64,000 bases of DNA from JBDHWG01 sp046328505 (GTDB lineage: Bacteria; Chloroflexota; Anaerolineae; Epilineales; JAHCIE01): NCBI GenBank assembly GCA_046328505.1, contig JAXLWL010000003.1:62001-126000 (forward strand), in the 5' to 3' direction. Positions 51,943-61,744 of this stretch are shown in pieces. Within the stretch, counting starts at the first letter, position 1. Every line of letters starts with the position of its first letter. The position numbers and the translations under genes were made by a program. Below the pieces are notes generated by a model, which saw nothing but the letters and a program-made list of their open reading frames with translations, searched no databases and was not told the origin of the DNA.

Positions 51943-52197
51943 GATGAGGAAGGAGCCGTCCAGTAGCGTGTTGATCACCCGGGGCTGTGTCCACCACGGC
52001 TGGGTCTGGCCGGTTCCGCTCGTTTCGTACACGGGCAGCTTGAAAAAGAAATCTATGAGGTCCAAAGTTCCCGAAAAGAGTTCGTATATGAACTGGAAAG
52101 TGCTCGAATAGGTACCGAGCTTTGTTATGATGGCTGCATGAAGAGCTTTCCAATTAGTGGGAGCCCATGCAGCTGAGATCGGTCTGTCACATCCTCA
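51943..52197 (-). pseudogene. Coding fragment cut by the IS21 right end
   Basis: On the minus strand a protein-like frame runs ...TYSSTFQFIYELFSG, LDLIDFFFKLPVYETSG, TQPWWTQPRVINTLLDGSF and meets a stop four codons inside the IS. The text is rich in aromatic and hydrophobic residues. No in-frame ATG or GTG start is visible near its beginning, and no continuation is found left of the IS. It is probably a remnant of a gene lost when the element inserted or rearranged. No family is recognised. Confidence 0.35.
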
Positions 52198-52239
52198 GGT
52201 GCGTGGCTGGAGGCTGAATTAAGAAGGGGATGTCGACGG

Positions 52240-52461
52240 ATGACAGATCAACCGGCTGCGTTGTTGCGCGAGGCGCAACGGCCTTCTTCAACCGACCTGT
52301 ATGTGGAGCAGTACATGCAAGCCCTTGGAGGGATTCTTACCCAAATAATCAAGGATTGGCAGCATCGTGACGATGCCACTAAATCCTCGCGGGCGCCTGC
52401 AACAGCATCAACTGCACAACGATTACGAGCTACATACTATTCTGCCGATGCGGGACGCTAG
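52240..52461 (+). CDS. Hypothetical protein, 73 aa
   Basis: This short acidic/polar protein (SSTDLYVEQYMQALGGILTQ IIKDWQHRDD) has one probable helix and a disordered tail. GAAGGGG lies somewhat far upstream of the start. It sits 37 bases before the serine recombinase and could be a small partner or leader gene; nothing more can be read from it. Confidence 0.4.
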   Translation: MTDQPAALLREAQRPSSTDLYVEQYMQALGGILTQIIKDWQHRDDATKSSRAPATASTAQRLRATYYSADAGR

Positions 52462-52498
52462 ACTGCCTTCGAAGCTGCAGCATTCTGTGAGGGCCTAG

Positions 52499-54235
52499 AT
52501 GAACACAAGCAAAATCGCAGTCGTCTACGTGCGCGTCAGCACGAAGTTGCAGGTCGACAATTACTCTGTTCAGGACCAGCGCAATCTGACGTATCTGGCC
52601 GGGCGCTACGGCTTCCCGCGTGTCGAGATACGTGAGGAGCAGGGAGCTTCTGCAGAGACGATCACGGCGCGCCCCATTATGAAGCAAATCCTGGAAGAAG
52701 TTGCTCAGGGGCACGTCGGCGCCATCATCGTCGCCTCCTTCACGCGCCTCACGCGCGATATCGACGACATCGATGGAAAAATCATTAAGAAGACTTGCCG
52801 AGACCAGGACTGCGTCATCATCACGCCCGAAAAGCTGTACGACTTCTCCAATGAAACAGACGACGATCTAGCTGACCTACAATTCTTCTTCTCGAAGATC
52901 CAGAAGCGGATGAACCTCAAGCCGATGGTGCGTGGCCTATATACGAAAGCGAAAGCGGGTGGCTTCATTGGTGTTCCTCTCTCGTTCGGGTACGACTTTA
53001 CCTGGCTTGAGGAAGAGTCTCCAAAGGGCCGCCGTTTCGTCGCTGATCTCGTGATCAACGAGGAGGAAGCGTCCGTCGTCCGCTACATCCACGACTGCTT
53101 CCCGACTATGGTCTACCGACAGCTTGCTGTTCACCTAAACGACCTCGTGGCGGAAGGCAAGATGATGGCGTTTCCAATGAAACGTGCGTCAACCCGAGCA
53201 GCGCATGGCACAGATCGTCGCGCCTGGTCTCATAGCGATGTCAGGGCGATTATCACGAATGACCTTTACGTCGGCCGCCTACACTACGCTGTCCATGTCA
53301 AGAGCGCTTACTTGCGCGGTCTCGATCCGGTCTACACCTATCGTGACGACCTGCGCATTTTGCCAGATGATGTTTGGGAGCGTAATCAGCGTATCGCCGA
53401 GATGCGGCGAAGGGTTTCGCCGCGCACGAAGGCATCACCGCACTTGTATAGCGGTATTTTACTCTGTCCACATTGCGGTGCAGTCATGACTGGGAAGAAC
53501 CAGAGACGGCCGACTCGACCCCAAGGCGGGTATTACACTTATCATTGCCGCGCCTACGCTCGATTTGGGCCTCGGGTGTGCCCGGGCTATTTCATCCCCG
53601 AACGCTGCGTGACGGAAGTCATTTTGCCAACTCTCACAGAACTCGTTCAGGTCAATCTACGCGACTACGTGAGCCAGGCCGCCACCTCCAATCCACTGAC
53701 CGTCGCTCTTGAAGGCGAAGTCAAAGCCGAACTCGCCAGAGTCAACCATGCGATCAAGAACCTCGTCGAAGCAGTCAAAGCGGGCGCTCTCAGCTTGGAC
53801 CTTGTGCGCGAAGAGAATGCGCAACTGCACGAGAGCAAGGAACGTCTCCAGAGGCGCCTAGCTGATCTCACTGACACCACTCGCGTATCCAAAGACCTGC
53901 AAGCCATTCTACAGGTCTTTGATAACAATCTGGATCAAGTGCTAACAGATCTGATGCAGGACCGTCTGCGCTTCAACACCTTCGTCCGCCTGTTTTTCGC
54001 CAGTTTGACCATCGAAGTTGACCCGCCGGGCAAGGGGTGGAATCGAGGGCTTGAGCGGAAAACAAAGGGTGAACTGGCGGAGTGGAATCCACGAATTACC
54101 CAGTTCACCCTAGAGCCCCGATTCAACATGTTTGTGCAGCAGACAGGTTTACGTCTACCGACCGTTTTACAGATGGCAGCGGTTAGCGAATACGATCACC
54201 CTACCGGTGAGAATCCTTCCGCCTTGATGAAGTAG
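52499..54235 (+). CDS. Large serine recombinase / integrase
   Basis: The 578-residue product has a catalytic N-terminal domain with VVYVRVSTKLQVDNYSVQDQ (nucleophilic Ser14), EEQGASAETITARP, and IIVASFTRLTRDIDDI. A recombinase domain follows, then a zinc ribbon (CPHCGAVMTG ... CRAYARFGPRVCPG) and a C-terminal coiled coil near residues 410-480. This is the form used by phage and ICE integrases and large transposon resolvases. It is the best candidate for moving the accessory region, but no att core was located. Confidence 0.92.
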   Translation: MNTSKIAVVYVRVSTKLQVDNYSVQDQRNLTYLAGRYGFPRVEIREEQGASAETITARPIMKQILEEVAQGHVGAIIVASFTRLTRDIDDIDGKIIKKTCRDQDCVIITPEKLYDFSNETDDDLADLQFFFSKIQKRMNLKPMVRGLYTKAKAGGFIGVPLSFGYDFTWLEEESPKGRRFVADLVINEEEASVVRYIHDCFPTMVYRQLAVHLNDLVAEGKMMAFPMKRASTRAAHGTDRRAWSHSDVRAIITNDLYVGRLHYAVHVKSAYLRGLDPVYTYRDDLRILPDDVWERNQRIAEMRRRVSPRTKASPHLYSGILLCPHCGAVMTGKNQRRPTRPQGGYYTYHCRAYARFGPRVCPGYFIPERCVTEVILPTLTELVQVNLRDYVSQAATSNPLTVALEGEVKAELARVNHAIKNLVEAVKAGALSLDLVREENAQLHESKERLQRRLADLTDTTRVSKDLQAILQVFDNNLDQVLTDLMQDRLRFNTFVRLFFASLTIEVDPPGKGWNRGLERKTKGELAEWNPRITQFTLEPRFNMFVQQTGLRLPTVLQMAAVSEYDHPTGENPSALMK

Positions 54236-54435
54236 TCTCGCTTTTCCCACGCCGCCGCGCTTGTATCGACGCCCTGCTCGATGCCGCGTAGCGAGTAAAC
54301 GATGAGGGCCGCCAGGTCGCGCGCTTCCTCGTCGATATCCTTTTTCTGCCCGAGCAGCCTCAGCGCCTCGGCGATTGTTCGCCGCAAACGGCTGCGCTCG
54401 GCGCCTACGCTATCCGTATTTACCACCCGCCCCAT
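54196..54435 (-). CDS. Hypothetical protein, 79 aa
   Basis: The start at 54435 is supported by GGAGG six bases upstream. The small, highly charged helical protein (AERSRLRRTIAEALRLLGQK KDIDEEARDLAALIV) may form a two-helix unit. Its last 40 bases overlap the recombinase 3' end on the opposite strand. No family is recognised. It marks the right edge of the accessory region. Confidence 0.5.
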   Translation of the reverse strand: MGRVVNTDSVGAERSRLRRTIAEALRLLGQKKDIDEEARDLAALIVYSLRGIEQGVDTSAAAWEKRDYFIKAEGFSPVG

Positions 54436-54584
54436 GTATAGCCTCCATAAACATGAACAAGCGTTCGAGAGTCTACTCACGTTTGGCGATCAGGTCAAGC
54501 GGAACGGCGCGGCGGGCGGCTGGTCCCGCGCCACACAGGCGCGTTTTTGAGGGACTGCCCCATCACGATATACAATTGGGGCCT

Positions 54585-55481
54585 ATGCGCGCACACCTCT
54601 CTCGATGGCGCTGTATGAGCGCCCTGGGCTTACTTCTGCTGGCGTTCTGGCTCGTGCCGTCGGCGGCCTTTGCCCACGGCGTGACCGTGGACGGCAGCCT
54701 GGCGGACTGGGTCGGCAAGCCGCCGGCCACGAACGGCTATGACCCGGCGAGCGGCGAATGGATCTGGCGCGCGCCGTCGTCCGCCGACGCCATTCAGGAG
54801 ATGCGCGTTACGGGCGACGCCACCTACCTCTACTTCCTGATCCGCCTGGCCGAGCTGCGCGCCAATACCGGCGACGGCGCGCCACAGGTCCAGATCGCCA
54901 TCGACACCGATCGGCAGCCGAATTCGGGCGCCTCCGTTTTCGCGGGTCTGACATCAACGCGCCTCATGCCCAGCACCGCGACCTGGGAACGGCTCGTGCG
55001 CACATCGTTCGGGCAGAATCAGGCGCGCCCGGCCGTCCTCGACACGAACTTCAACGAGGTTGGCTCCGAGGACAACCTCGCCATACTGTCCCCGCTGCAC
55101 AAAGCCATAGAGATGCGTATCCGCTGGAGCGATCTCGCCGTGCGGCCGCCCACGGCGCTGCGCCTCACCGTGGCTGCGTTCACCGCCGACCGCCGCGACA
55201 ACGTTTTGCCCGAAGGAGCGCCCGCGCTTGGCGTGGTCGCCGTCGGGAATGACCCCGGCATCGTTGGGAATCGCGTGGCGGGCTACGTGGACCTCGAGTT
55301 TCGCGCCGACGGAGCCGCCGCAGCACCCCTGCCGCCGGTCCGTCTCGGCGAAGTGAATCTTCCACTGCCGCCACTAATGCGCGAGCCGCTCTTCTACGTC
55401 GCAGTGATCGGCGTCGTGCTCGTGATCATCGGTATTCTGCTGAAGTTGCGGGGGAGACCGCGCTCGTACTGGTGGGGATAG
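54585..55481 (+). CDS. Secreted, membrane-anchored protein with CBM9/DOMON-like domain
   Basis: The start at 54585 gives a classic signal peptide (MSALGLLLLAFWLVPSAAFA); the frame is open earlier without support. A beta-rich domain follows (VDGSLADWVGKPPATNGYDP ... YLYFLIRLAEL) of the CBM9/DOMON-like sort seen in extracellular sugar- or heme-binding proteins. The C-terminus has one membrane helix (LFYVAVIGVVLVIIGILL) and a basic end, so the domain faces outward. The total is 298 residues. It is convergent with the DtxR-like gene. Confidence 0.65.
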   Translation: MRAHLSRWRCMSALGLLLLAFWLVPSAAFAHGVTVDGSLADWVGKPPATNGYDPASGEWIWRAPSSADAIQEMRVTGDATYLYFLIRLAELRANTGDGAPQVQIAIDTDRQPNSGASVFAGLTSTRLMPSTATWERLVRTSFGQNQARPAVLDTNFNEVGSEDNLAILSPLHKAIEMRIRWSDLAVRPPTALRLTVAAFTADRRDNVLPEGAPALGVVAVGNDPGIVGNRVAGYVDLEFRADGAAAAPLPPVRLGEVNLPLPPLMREPLFYVAVIGVVLVIIGILLKLRGRPRSYWWG

Positions 55482-55485
55482 AGTC

Positions 55486-56136
55486 TCAGTTGTCGCGGAT
55501 GAAGACGCGCTCGGCCGTCGCCCGGCTGATAGTGTGCGGAGCGCCCTGGATACGGACGATCAGCTCGCCCGATGGCTCGCGCCCGACAATTTCGACGACG
55601 ACGTCCGGCACCAGGCCGATCGAAGCCAGGTAGCGCAGCAGCTCGGCATCCTCATCGATCACCTCCGAGACAACGACGCACTGATCGGCGAGTGCCGTCG
55701 AGAGGCGGCGCATCGACTCGGTCGCAATCGAACCGTCCTTGTCCGGGATTGGCGCCCCGTGCGGGTCCACGCGGGGGTTGCCCAGGGCAGCGGCCATGCG
55801 GTCGGCGACGGACGGGGAGATGGCGTGTTCGAGGCGGTTGGCCTCGTCGTGGACCTGGTCCCACGGCACGCCGAGTGCTTCCGCCAGGTACAGCTCGACG
55901 AGGCGGTGGTGGCGAATCACTTCCAGCGCGATCTTGCGGCCGGCCGGCGTCAGAATCACGCCACGATACGGGGTGTGTTCCACCAGCCGCATCTCTGCTA
56001 GCTTCTTGATCATCCCGCTGACAGACGCCGGCGCAACATCGAGGCGATCGGCCATTGCAGAAGTGGTGGCCTCGCCCTCTTCCCGCACCAGCTCGTATAT
56101 CACTTTCAGATAGTCTTCGACTGCCGTCGTAACCAT
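55486..56136 (-). CDS. DtxR/MntR-family metal-dependent repressor
   Basis: The 216-residue product has an N-terminal winged helix (YLKVIYELVREEGEATTSAM ADRLDVAPASVSGMIKKLAE), a dimerisation/metal domain with RHHRLVELYLAEALGVPWDQ VHDEANRLEHAIS (His, Glu and Cys/Asp ligand positions), and a C-terminal FeoA/SH3-like domain (SIGLVPDVVVEIVGREPSGE). It would repress iron or manganese uptake genes when loaded with metal. Its targets are not in the window. Confidence 0.9.
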   Translation of the reverse strand: MVTTAVEDYLKVIYELVREEGEATTSAMADRLDVAPASVSGMIKKLAEMRLVEHTPYRGVILTPAGRKIALEVIRHHRLVELYLAEALGVPWDQVHDEANRLEHAISPSVADRMAAALGNPRVDPHGAPIPDKDGSIATESMRRLSTALADQCVVVSEVIDEDAELLRYLASIGLVPDVVVEIVGREPSGELIVRIQGAPHTISRATAERVFIRDN

Positions 56137-56309
56137 ACTGACTCCTGGGTACGCACCCGGCCGCGACTCCGATTATAGGCTAAGGCCCTGCGACTGTCAA
56201 AAGGTCCCGGAAACGATTTCGGCGGTCGGAACGCTTTGACGCAACCCCTCGCTCAGTGCTAGAATTCAGGCCCGAACTCGTGTTAGGAAACGTTGGTGGA
56301 GGATGCGTA

Positions 56310-57800
56310 ATGTTTGAGCTTGAACCTGTTCTCCCGTCACTCGAAGCCTGGCTGTCTCAACCGCGCAAGATGCTCATTGGGGGCGATTGGGTGGAGGCGG
56401 CCAGCGGCAAGACCTTCCCGACCTACAATCCGGCGACCGGCGAGGTTCTCGCCGAGATCGCCGAGGCGGACGCGGAGGACGTCAACCGCGCCGTTCGCGC
56501 CGCGCGCAACGCCTTCGCCGATGGCAGCCCCTGGCGCCGCATGACACCGGCCCAGCGCGGCAAGCTTATCTGGCGCATCGCCGACCTGATGGACGCGAAC
56601 CGCGAGGAGCTTGCCCAGCTCGAAACCCTCAACAATGGGCGCTCGATCCGCGTCAGCCGCAGCGACGTGCCCTTTAGCGCGGAGTGGTTCCGCTACTACG
56701 GCGGCTGGCCGACCAAGCTCCAGGGCGATACAATCCCGGTCTCCATCCCGAACCGCCTCAATTACACCTTGCGTGAGCCGGTCGGCGTCGTCGGCCTGAT
56801 CATCCCGTGGAATTTTCCGCTCATGATGGCGACCTGGAAGCTGGCCCCGGCGCTTGCCGCCGGCTGCACCGTCATCCTCAAGCCCGCCGAGCAGACGCCC
56901 CTGTCGGCGCTCCGCCTGGGCGAGCTATTCCTGGAAGCGGGCTTCCCGCCGGGCGTCGTCAACATCTGCCCGGGCTACGGCGATACGGCCGGCGCCGCCC
57001 TCACCGCCCACCCCGATGTCGACAAAGTCGCCTTCACCGGCTCGACTGAAGTGGGGCGCAAGATTGTGCAGGCATCCGCCGGCAACCTCAAGCGCGTCTC
57101 TCTGGAGCTGGGCGGCAAGTCGCCCGACATCGTATTTGCCGACGCGGACCTAGACGCGGCCTCCCGCGGCGCCATGTTCGCCATCTTCTCCAACATGGGC
57201 CAGTCGTGCATCGCCGGCTCGCGTCTGTTCGTCGAAAGCAGCATCCGCGACGAGTTTGTGGAGCGCATGGCCGAGCGCGCCCGCGGTCTCCGCGTCGGGC
57301 CGGGCCTCAGCCCAAAGGTCCATCTCGGCCCGCTCATCAGTCAGGAACAGCTCGACCGCGTGCAGGGCTACATCAGCAGCGGCGTCCAGGAAGGCGCGAG
57401 CCTCCACACCGGCGGCGAGCGCATCGCGGAGCTTGGCGACGGCTACTTCCTCCAGCCGACCATTTTTACTGACGTGCACGACAGCATGCGCATCGTTCAG
57501 GAGGAGATCTTCGGCCCTGTCGTCGCTGTCACGCCTTTCGACGACATGGACGAGTTGATTCCCCGCGCGAACGGCACGCAGTACGGCCTGGCGGCCGGCA
57601 TCTGGACGCGGGATATCGGTAAGGCTCACCGCGTGGCCGCCGCCCTCAAAGCCGGCACGGTCTGGGTCAATTGCTACGACCAGTTCGACGCCGCGGCCCC
57701 CTTCGGCGGCTACAAGCAGAGCGGCTGGGGGCGCGAGATGGGACGGGCAGCTCTCGACCTCTACACAGAGACCAAGTCGGTCTGGGTCGCTCTGGACTGA
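56310..57800 (+). CDS. NAD(P)-dependent aldehyde dehydrogenase
   Basis: The start at 56310 is preceded by GGTGGAGGA. The 496-residue enzyme has the normal ALDH length and motifs: IIPWNFPLMMATWKLAPALA (nucleotide site), FTGSTEVGRKI, the catalytic Glu in LELGGKSP, the catalytic Cys in NMGQSCIAGSR, and EEIFGPVVAV. It oxidises aldehydes to acids; the substrate cannot be read from sequence. The glycosyltransferase gene starts one base after its stop codon, though the two functions are not obviously linked. Confidence 0.93.
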   Translation: MFELEPVLPSLEAWLSQPRKMLIGGDWVEAASGKTFPTYNPATGEVLAEIAEADAEDVNRAVRAARNAFADGSPWRRMTPAQRGKLIWRIADLMDANREELAQLETLNNGRSIRVSRSDVPFSAEWFRYYGGWPTKLQGDTIPVSIPNRLNYTLREPVGVVGLIIPWNFPLMMATWKLAPALAAGCTVILKPAEQTPLSALRLGELFLEAGFPPGVVNICPGYGDTAGAALTAHPDVDKVAFTGSTEVGRKIVQASAGNLKRVSLELGGKSPDIVFADADLDAASRGAMFAIFSNMGQSCIAGSRLFVESSIRDEFVERMAERARGLRVGPGLSPKVHLGPLISQEQLDRVQGYISSGVQEGASLHTGGERIAELGDGYFLQPTIFTDVHDSMRIVQEEIFGPVVAVTPFDDMDELIPRANGTQYGLAAGIWTRDIGKAHRVAAALKAGTVWVNCYDQFDAAAPFGGYKQSGWGREMGRAALDLYTETKSVWVALD

Positions 57801-57801
57801 G

Positions 57802-59901
57802 ATGAGCACGCCCCCCAGGCGCTCTTTCTCTTACCTGACGGCCCAAGTCAGAGATGATTTCTCGCCGACATGGCTCAAGAGACGGTTCAGGCGGCGGCAG
57901 CCGCGCTATCTTTTGCTGACCCTCCTGGCATTGCTGGTCGGATTCGCCCTGCGCGTCTACCTGCTCGACGGCCAGGACTTGTGGGGCGATGAAGCCTTCA
58001 CGCTGTCGGTCATCCGTCTGCCCTTCGCGCAAGTCCTATCGACCAGCATAGACACCCACCCGCCCTTCTACTATGCCCTGCTGCATCCCTGGGGGCAGCT
58101 CGGCCTCAACGTCTTCAGCCTCCGCTTCCTGTCCGTCGTCCTCTCCATGCCTATGCTGCCGCTGGCCTACCTGGCGGGAGCATGGCTGTTCGACCGCCGC
58201 GCCGGCGTCCTCGCGGCCTGGCTCATGGCCCTCGCCCCGCTCCAGGTGTACTATGCGCAAGAGCTGCGCATGTACTCGGCCGCCGCGATGCTCGCCCTCG
58301 CCTCCACCGTCCTGCTCATCGCCCTGATTCGCGGGCGCGGCGCGCGGTGGTGGGTTGCCTACGCGGTCGTCACCCTGGCGGGGATGTACACTCACTACGA
58401 GGTGTTCTACATCCTCCCCGCCCAGGCGGCCGCCGTCCTCATCGCCTGGCGGCCACGCCGCCCGGAACCGACCCCGTCGGTGCAACCGGAGGTCGTGTTT
58501 AGCGCCGGCGCGCCGAGCACTGCGACCATCGCAGCCAATGGACACAGCCGCCGGAATGGGTATGCCGCCAAGAACGGCTCTACCTCGGACAGCCGCCCGG
58601 CCCGCCGTCAAGTCGTTGAACGAAGGCTTTGGCTGTGGCTGTGCGTCATGGGGATCCTGGCGCTGGCATACCTGCCATGGGTGGTCGGCCACGCCGGCTT
58701 CTTGCTCGGCCACTCCAGCGGCAAGCCGTGGGCGTGGAGTCTTGGCGAGTTCTGGGCTATCTTCGACCGCGGCCTGGATTCATACGCCGCCGGCCTGACC
58801 CTACCGTGGGGAGCCAACATCGCGCTCGTATTGTGGCTGGCTCTCGCCGGCGTGGGCATCGTGGGTCTCTACCAGCGCGGGCGCGCCTGGGCGCTGGCGC
58901 TGCTGGGGCTGGGCGTCCTCTCGCCGCTGCTCCTCGGCTGGCTGGTCGATCCCGCCATGCCCTTCTTCCACGAGCGGTTCGTCCTCGTCGGCGCCGCACC
59001 GCTACTGGTCGCTGCGGCGGGCGGTATCGAGGCGCTCTGGCGCATCCGCCGCTGGCTCGGCCCCGCCGCCCTGGCCGCCGTCCTGGTGATTGATGCAGTA
59101 GCGCTATACGGCTGGTACACGAACCCGGAATACATCAAGAGCGACTACGGCCAGGCGATGGCCGCGATTGCGAGCCGCGCCGGGCCGGGGGACCTCATCG
59201 CCCTCAGCAACCCGGAGCAGACGGCGCTGTTCGACTTCTACGCGCCGCCCGGCATTCCCAGCGTCGTCCTCGACCCAACGCGCCTCGACCAGCAGCTCGC
59301 GCGCGCCACTGAAGGCAAGGCGCGCGTCTGGCTTGTGACCTACGGCTCGGCGGTCAACGACCCGCAGCGGCCGGCCGAGGCGTGGCTGTCGGCGCACGGC
59401 TACCGCGCCGGCTTCGAATCGCGCAAGGGCTTCGAGGTTACGCAATATCTCCTGGCAAGCGCCCCGCCCCCCTCGACGCCCACCATTCCACTGGATGCGC
59501 GCTTCGCCGATGGCGTCCACCTCGTCGGGGCCGACGTCACACCCCAGGCCGTCCAGCCTGACGGTACGCTCCTGGTCACGCTGTTCTGGCAGGCCGACGT
59601 CGCGCCGCAGAAGCGCTACACCGTGTTCACCCAGTTGCTCGACGGCAGCGGGCGCTACGTCGCGGGGTTCGACGGCGAGCCGGCCGGCGGGAGCGCGCCG
59701 ACCACGGGCTGGCAGCCCGGCACGACCATCACCGACCGCCGCGCCATCGCCCTGCCCGCCGACCTCCCAACCGGCCCGCTGAGCGTCCGCGTTGGTCTGT
59801 ACGCCTGGCCGGACACGACGCGGCTGGGGGTCACATCCTCCACAACGCCCGCAACAGACAACGCCGTCGAGGTCACAACGGTGCAGTCAGCACCGCGCTA
59901 G
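57802..59901 (+). CDS. GT39/PMT-like membrane glycosyltransferase
   Basis: The 699-residue product has the GT-C signature of a short acidic loop after the first membrane helix, DGQDLWGDEAFTLSVIRLPF, and THPPFYYALLHPWGQL. There are about ten membrane helices to residue 435, with a polar insert near 230-265, and then a soluble domain with Ig-like strands. It would transfer a lipid-linked sugar outside the membrane to protein or to the cell envelope. Confidence 0.82.
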   Translation: MSTPPRRSFSYLTAQVRDDFSPTWLKRRFRRRQPRYLLLTLLALLVGFALRVYLLDGQDLWGDEAFTLSVIRLPFAQVLSTSIDTHPPFYYALLHPWGQLGLNVFSLRFLSVVLSMPMLPLAYLAGAWLFDRRAGVLAAWLMALAPLQVYYAQELRMYSAAAMLALASTVLLIALIRGRGARWWVAYAVVTLAGMYTHYEVFYILPAQAAAVLIAWRPRRPEPTPSVQPEVVFSAGAPSTATIAANGHSRRNGYAAKNGSTSDSRPARRQVVERRLWLWLCVMGILALAYLPWVVGHAGFLLGHSSGKPWAWSLGEFWAIFDRGLDSYAAGLTLPWGANIALVLWLALAGVGIVGLYQRGRAWALALLGLGVLSPLLLGWLVDPAMPFFHERFVLVGAAPLLVAAAGGIEALWRIRRWLGPAALAAVLVIDAVALYGWYTNPEYIKSDYGQAMAAIASRAGPGDLIALSNPEQTALFDFYAPPGIPSVVLDPTRLDQQLARATEGKARVWLVTYGSAVNDPQRPAEAWLSAHGYRAGFESRKGFEVTQYLLASAPPPSTPTIPLDARFADGVHLVGADVTPQAVQPDGTLLVTLFWQADVAPQKRYTVFTQLLDGSGRYVAGFDGEPAGGSAPTTGWQPGTTITDRRAIALPADLPTGPLSVRVGLYAWPDTTRLGVTSSTTPATDNAVEVTTVQSAPR

Positions 59902-60651
59902 ACTTCTAACGCCTAGTGTGGATAGAAAGGCTGTCATTGCGAGACCCCAAGCCAAGTGACGGCATGTGCCGACACAAGAAACTTCCGAATGTCACCCCGA
60001 GCAGCGCGAGGGGTCTGGACTGCGAGCCTACCGCGGCCCAGATGCTTCGCTTCGCTCAGCATGACACCGCATGTGAAGTTTCTGAGCAGCCCTACTGCCG
60101 CCTACGGCGCATCCTCACGGATGAAAGTCGCAGCAGCGTCGCCTGGCACTCAAGTGCCAGGCTGAACGTGCAAAGCCCACTGAAGCGGGCTGCCGAGCCT
60201 GCTTCAGCAGGCTTCGCCGTATCAGCCCCAGACTTGAGTCCTGTCTTTTACACAGAACGTTTGAGCGAGGCAGACTCTTCAGAAAACAGCCAGCGGTGTC
60301 GCTGCGAGGAGGACGACAGGACGACGAAGCAGCCCCCCCACGGATGACAGGCACGCTGTCGCGGCTCAGACGGTCTTTCACAAGGGCGGGGGATTGCTTC
60401 GCTGCGCTCGCAATGACAGCTTAGCGCTGTATTTGTGTCGGCCACGCCGTCGTTTGGCCTGGATCGCAATTGCGCCGCTGAGATGTGTGTAAAAGACAGG
60501 ACTTGAGTCTGGGGCGCCGCCTGGCGACAACAAGCTCGCGGGCAACTCTCATAGCAGCGAACGCGAAGCAATCTCGCGCAACGGAGCGTGTTTGACAGTG
60601 CGGTCAAACCCACATACCCTCTCGGTCCCCAATCACTCCAGGAGATTCGCC
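59902..60651. repeat. Repeat-rich intergenic region
   Basis: No gene is supported here. It contains a palindrome CCTGGCACT/AGTGCCAGG near 60145, and hairpins of the GCCCACTGAAGCGGGC type near 60176, as often seen between Chloroflexota genes. A pair GTCATTGCGAG (59932) / CTCGCAATGAC (60407) is inverted. A 26-base unit at 60041-60066, GATGCTTC...CAGCATGACA, recurs at 61745-61770. A long inverted repeat at 60225/60486 is listed separately. It looks like a landing zone for small non-coding repeats. Confidence 0.6.
60225..60515. mobile_element. MITE-like element with 30-bp inverted ends
   Basis: The segments 60225-60254 and 60486-60515 are inverted copies matching at 28 of 30 positions. The second begins TGTGTAAAAGACAGGACT and ends TCTGGGGC. 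They bracket about 290 bp with no gene. This could be a miniature transposable element or two copies of a hairpin repeat placed head to head. Confidence 0.5.
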
Positions 60652-61635
60652 ATGGCACACCACTATTCAGGCCCCGATTTCAGCTTTCCCCACGGAGATG
60701 CGCGCCTCGACCTGTGCGACCTGTTCGCCTTTCCCGCGCCTGGGGCGGCGGGCAAGTCCATCCTCATCATGGACGTGCATCCTTCCTTCGGCGTCAATCC
60801 GCCCGGCCCGACGACGACCGAGCCGTTTGCGCCCGAAGGTATCTACGAACTCAAGATTGACACCGATGGGGATGCCGTGGCGAACATTGCCTACCGCATT
60901 CGTTTCTCGCCGACGGGCGGTAGCGCTCAACGGGCGACGGTGCGCCGTGCCGAGGGCATAGAGGCCGCCGGTCTCGGTGACAGTGGCGACGCCATCATCG
61001 CGGATGCGCCTGTGTCCATGGGGCGAGAGACGCAGATCACGGAAGCCAACGGCTACCGCTTCTTCGCCGGCTGGCGTAGCGATCCCTTCTTCTTCGATGG
61101 GGCGGGCGCTGCCAACAACTTCCAGTTCACCGGCGACGACCTGTTCGCCGCCAACAACGTCGCCAGCATTGCGCTGGAAATCCCCAATACGGCGCTGGGG
61201 CCGGGCGGTCAGGTGGCGCTCTGGGCACGGACGGTGGTCGCGCAGGATGGCGCGGGCTGGGTTCAGGTCGATCGAGGCGCGCGGGGCCAGCAGACAGTCT
61301 TCTTCTGCCCAGGGGAAGAGAAGGCGGCCTACCTGGCGGGCGACCCGGCCAGCGATGCTCAGTTCCTGGACAGCTATGCGCACACGCTGGAGATGGTGGG
61401 TGGGTACACGCCCGAGGAGGCTCGGCGAGTGGCGGCCACGTTGCTGCCGGATGTGCTGCGCTACGATCCCAGCCGCCCGGCCGCGTATCCGGACAACGGT
61501 CGGACGCCCACCGATGATATACCCGACCACTTCCTCCCCGTCTTCACCAACGGCAAAGTGACCACGGACAACGTCGGGCCGCATGGCGATCTCCTCACCG
61601 AGTTCCCCTACCTGGGGCCGCCGCACGGCGCGTGA
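60652..61635 (+). CDS. DUF4331-family protein
   Basis: AGGAGA precedes ATG 60652. The 327-residue protein has the DUF4331 pattern: HYSGPDFSFPHGDARLDLCD LFAF at the start, a middle with GRETQITEANGYRFFAGWRSDPFF, and a late GGYTPEEARRVAATLLPDVLRYD. It has no signal peptide. The family is common in soil and phototrophic bacteria and has no assigned reaction. It stands alone after the repeat region. Confidence 0.8.
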   Translation: MAHHYSGPDFSFPHGDARLDLCDLFAFPAPGAAGKSILIMDVHPSFGVNPPGPTTTEPFAPEGIYELKIDTDGDAVANIAYRIRFSPTGGSAQRATVRRAEGIEAAGLGDSGDAIIADAPVSMGRETQITEANGYRFFAGWRSDPFFFDGAGAANNFQFTGDDLFAANNVASIALEIPNTALGPGGQVALWARTVVAQDGAGWVQVDRGARGQQTVFFCPGEEKAAYLAGDPASDAQFLDSYAHTLEMVGGYTPEEARRVAATLLPDVLRYDPSRPAAYPDNGRTPTDDIPDHFLPVFTNGKVTTDNVGPHGDLLTEFPYLGPPHGA

Positions 61636-61744
61636 GATTCACAGATGAGCGTGAAGAGACCCGGCCTGTGCAGCCGGGTCTCTTCCTTGTCATCAAACGC
61701 GGTTGGAAAGGCTGCAAGTTCAGCAGCGTCCCCGCTATCTTCGG

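Noticed and set aside
52499..54235. A tRNA or att site next to the serine recombinase
   Set aside because: I found no tRNA-like fold and no repeated att core near the recombinase or at the left side of the accessory region, so element borders are not assigned.
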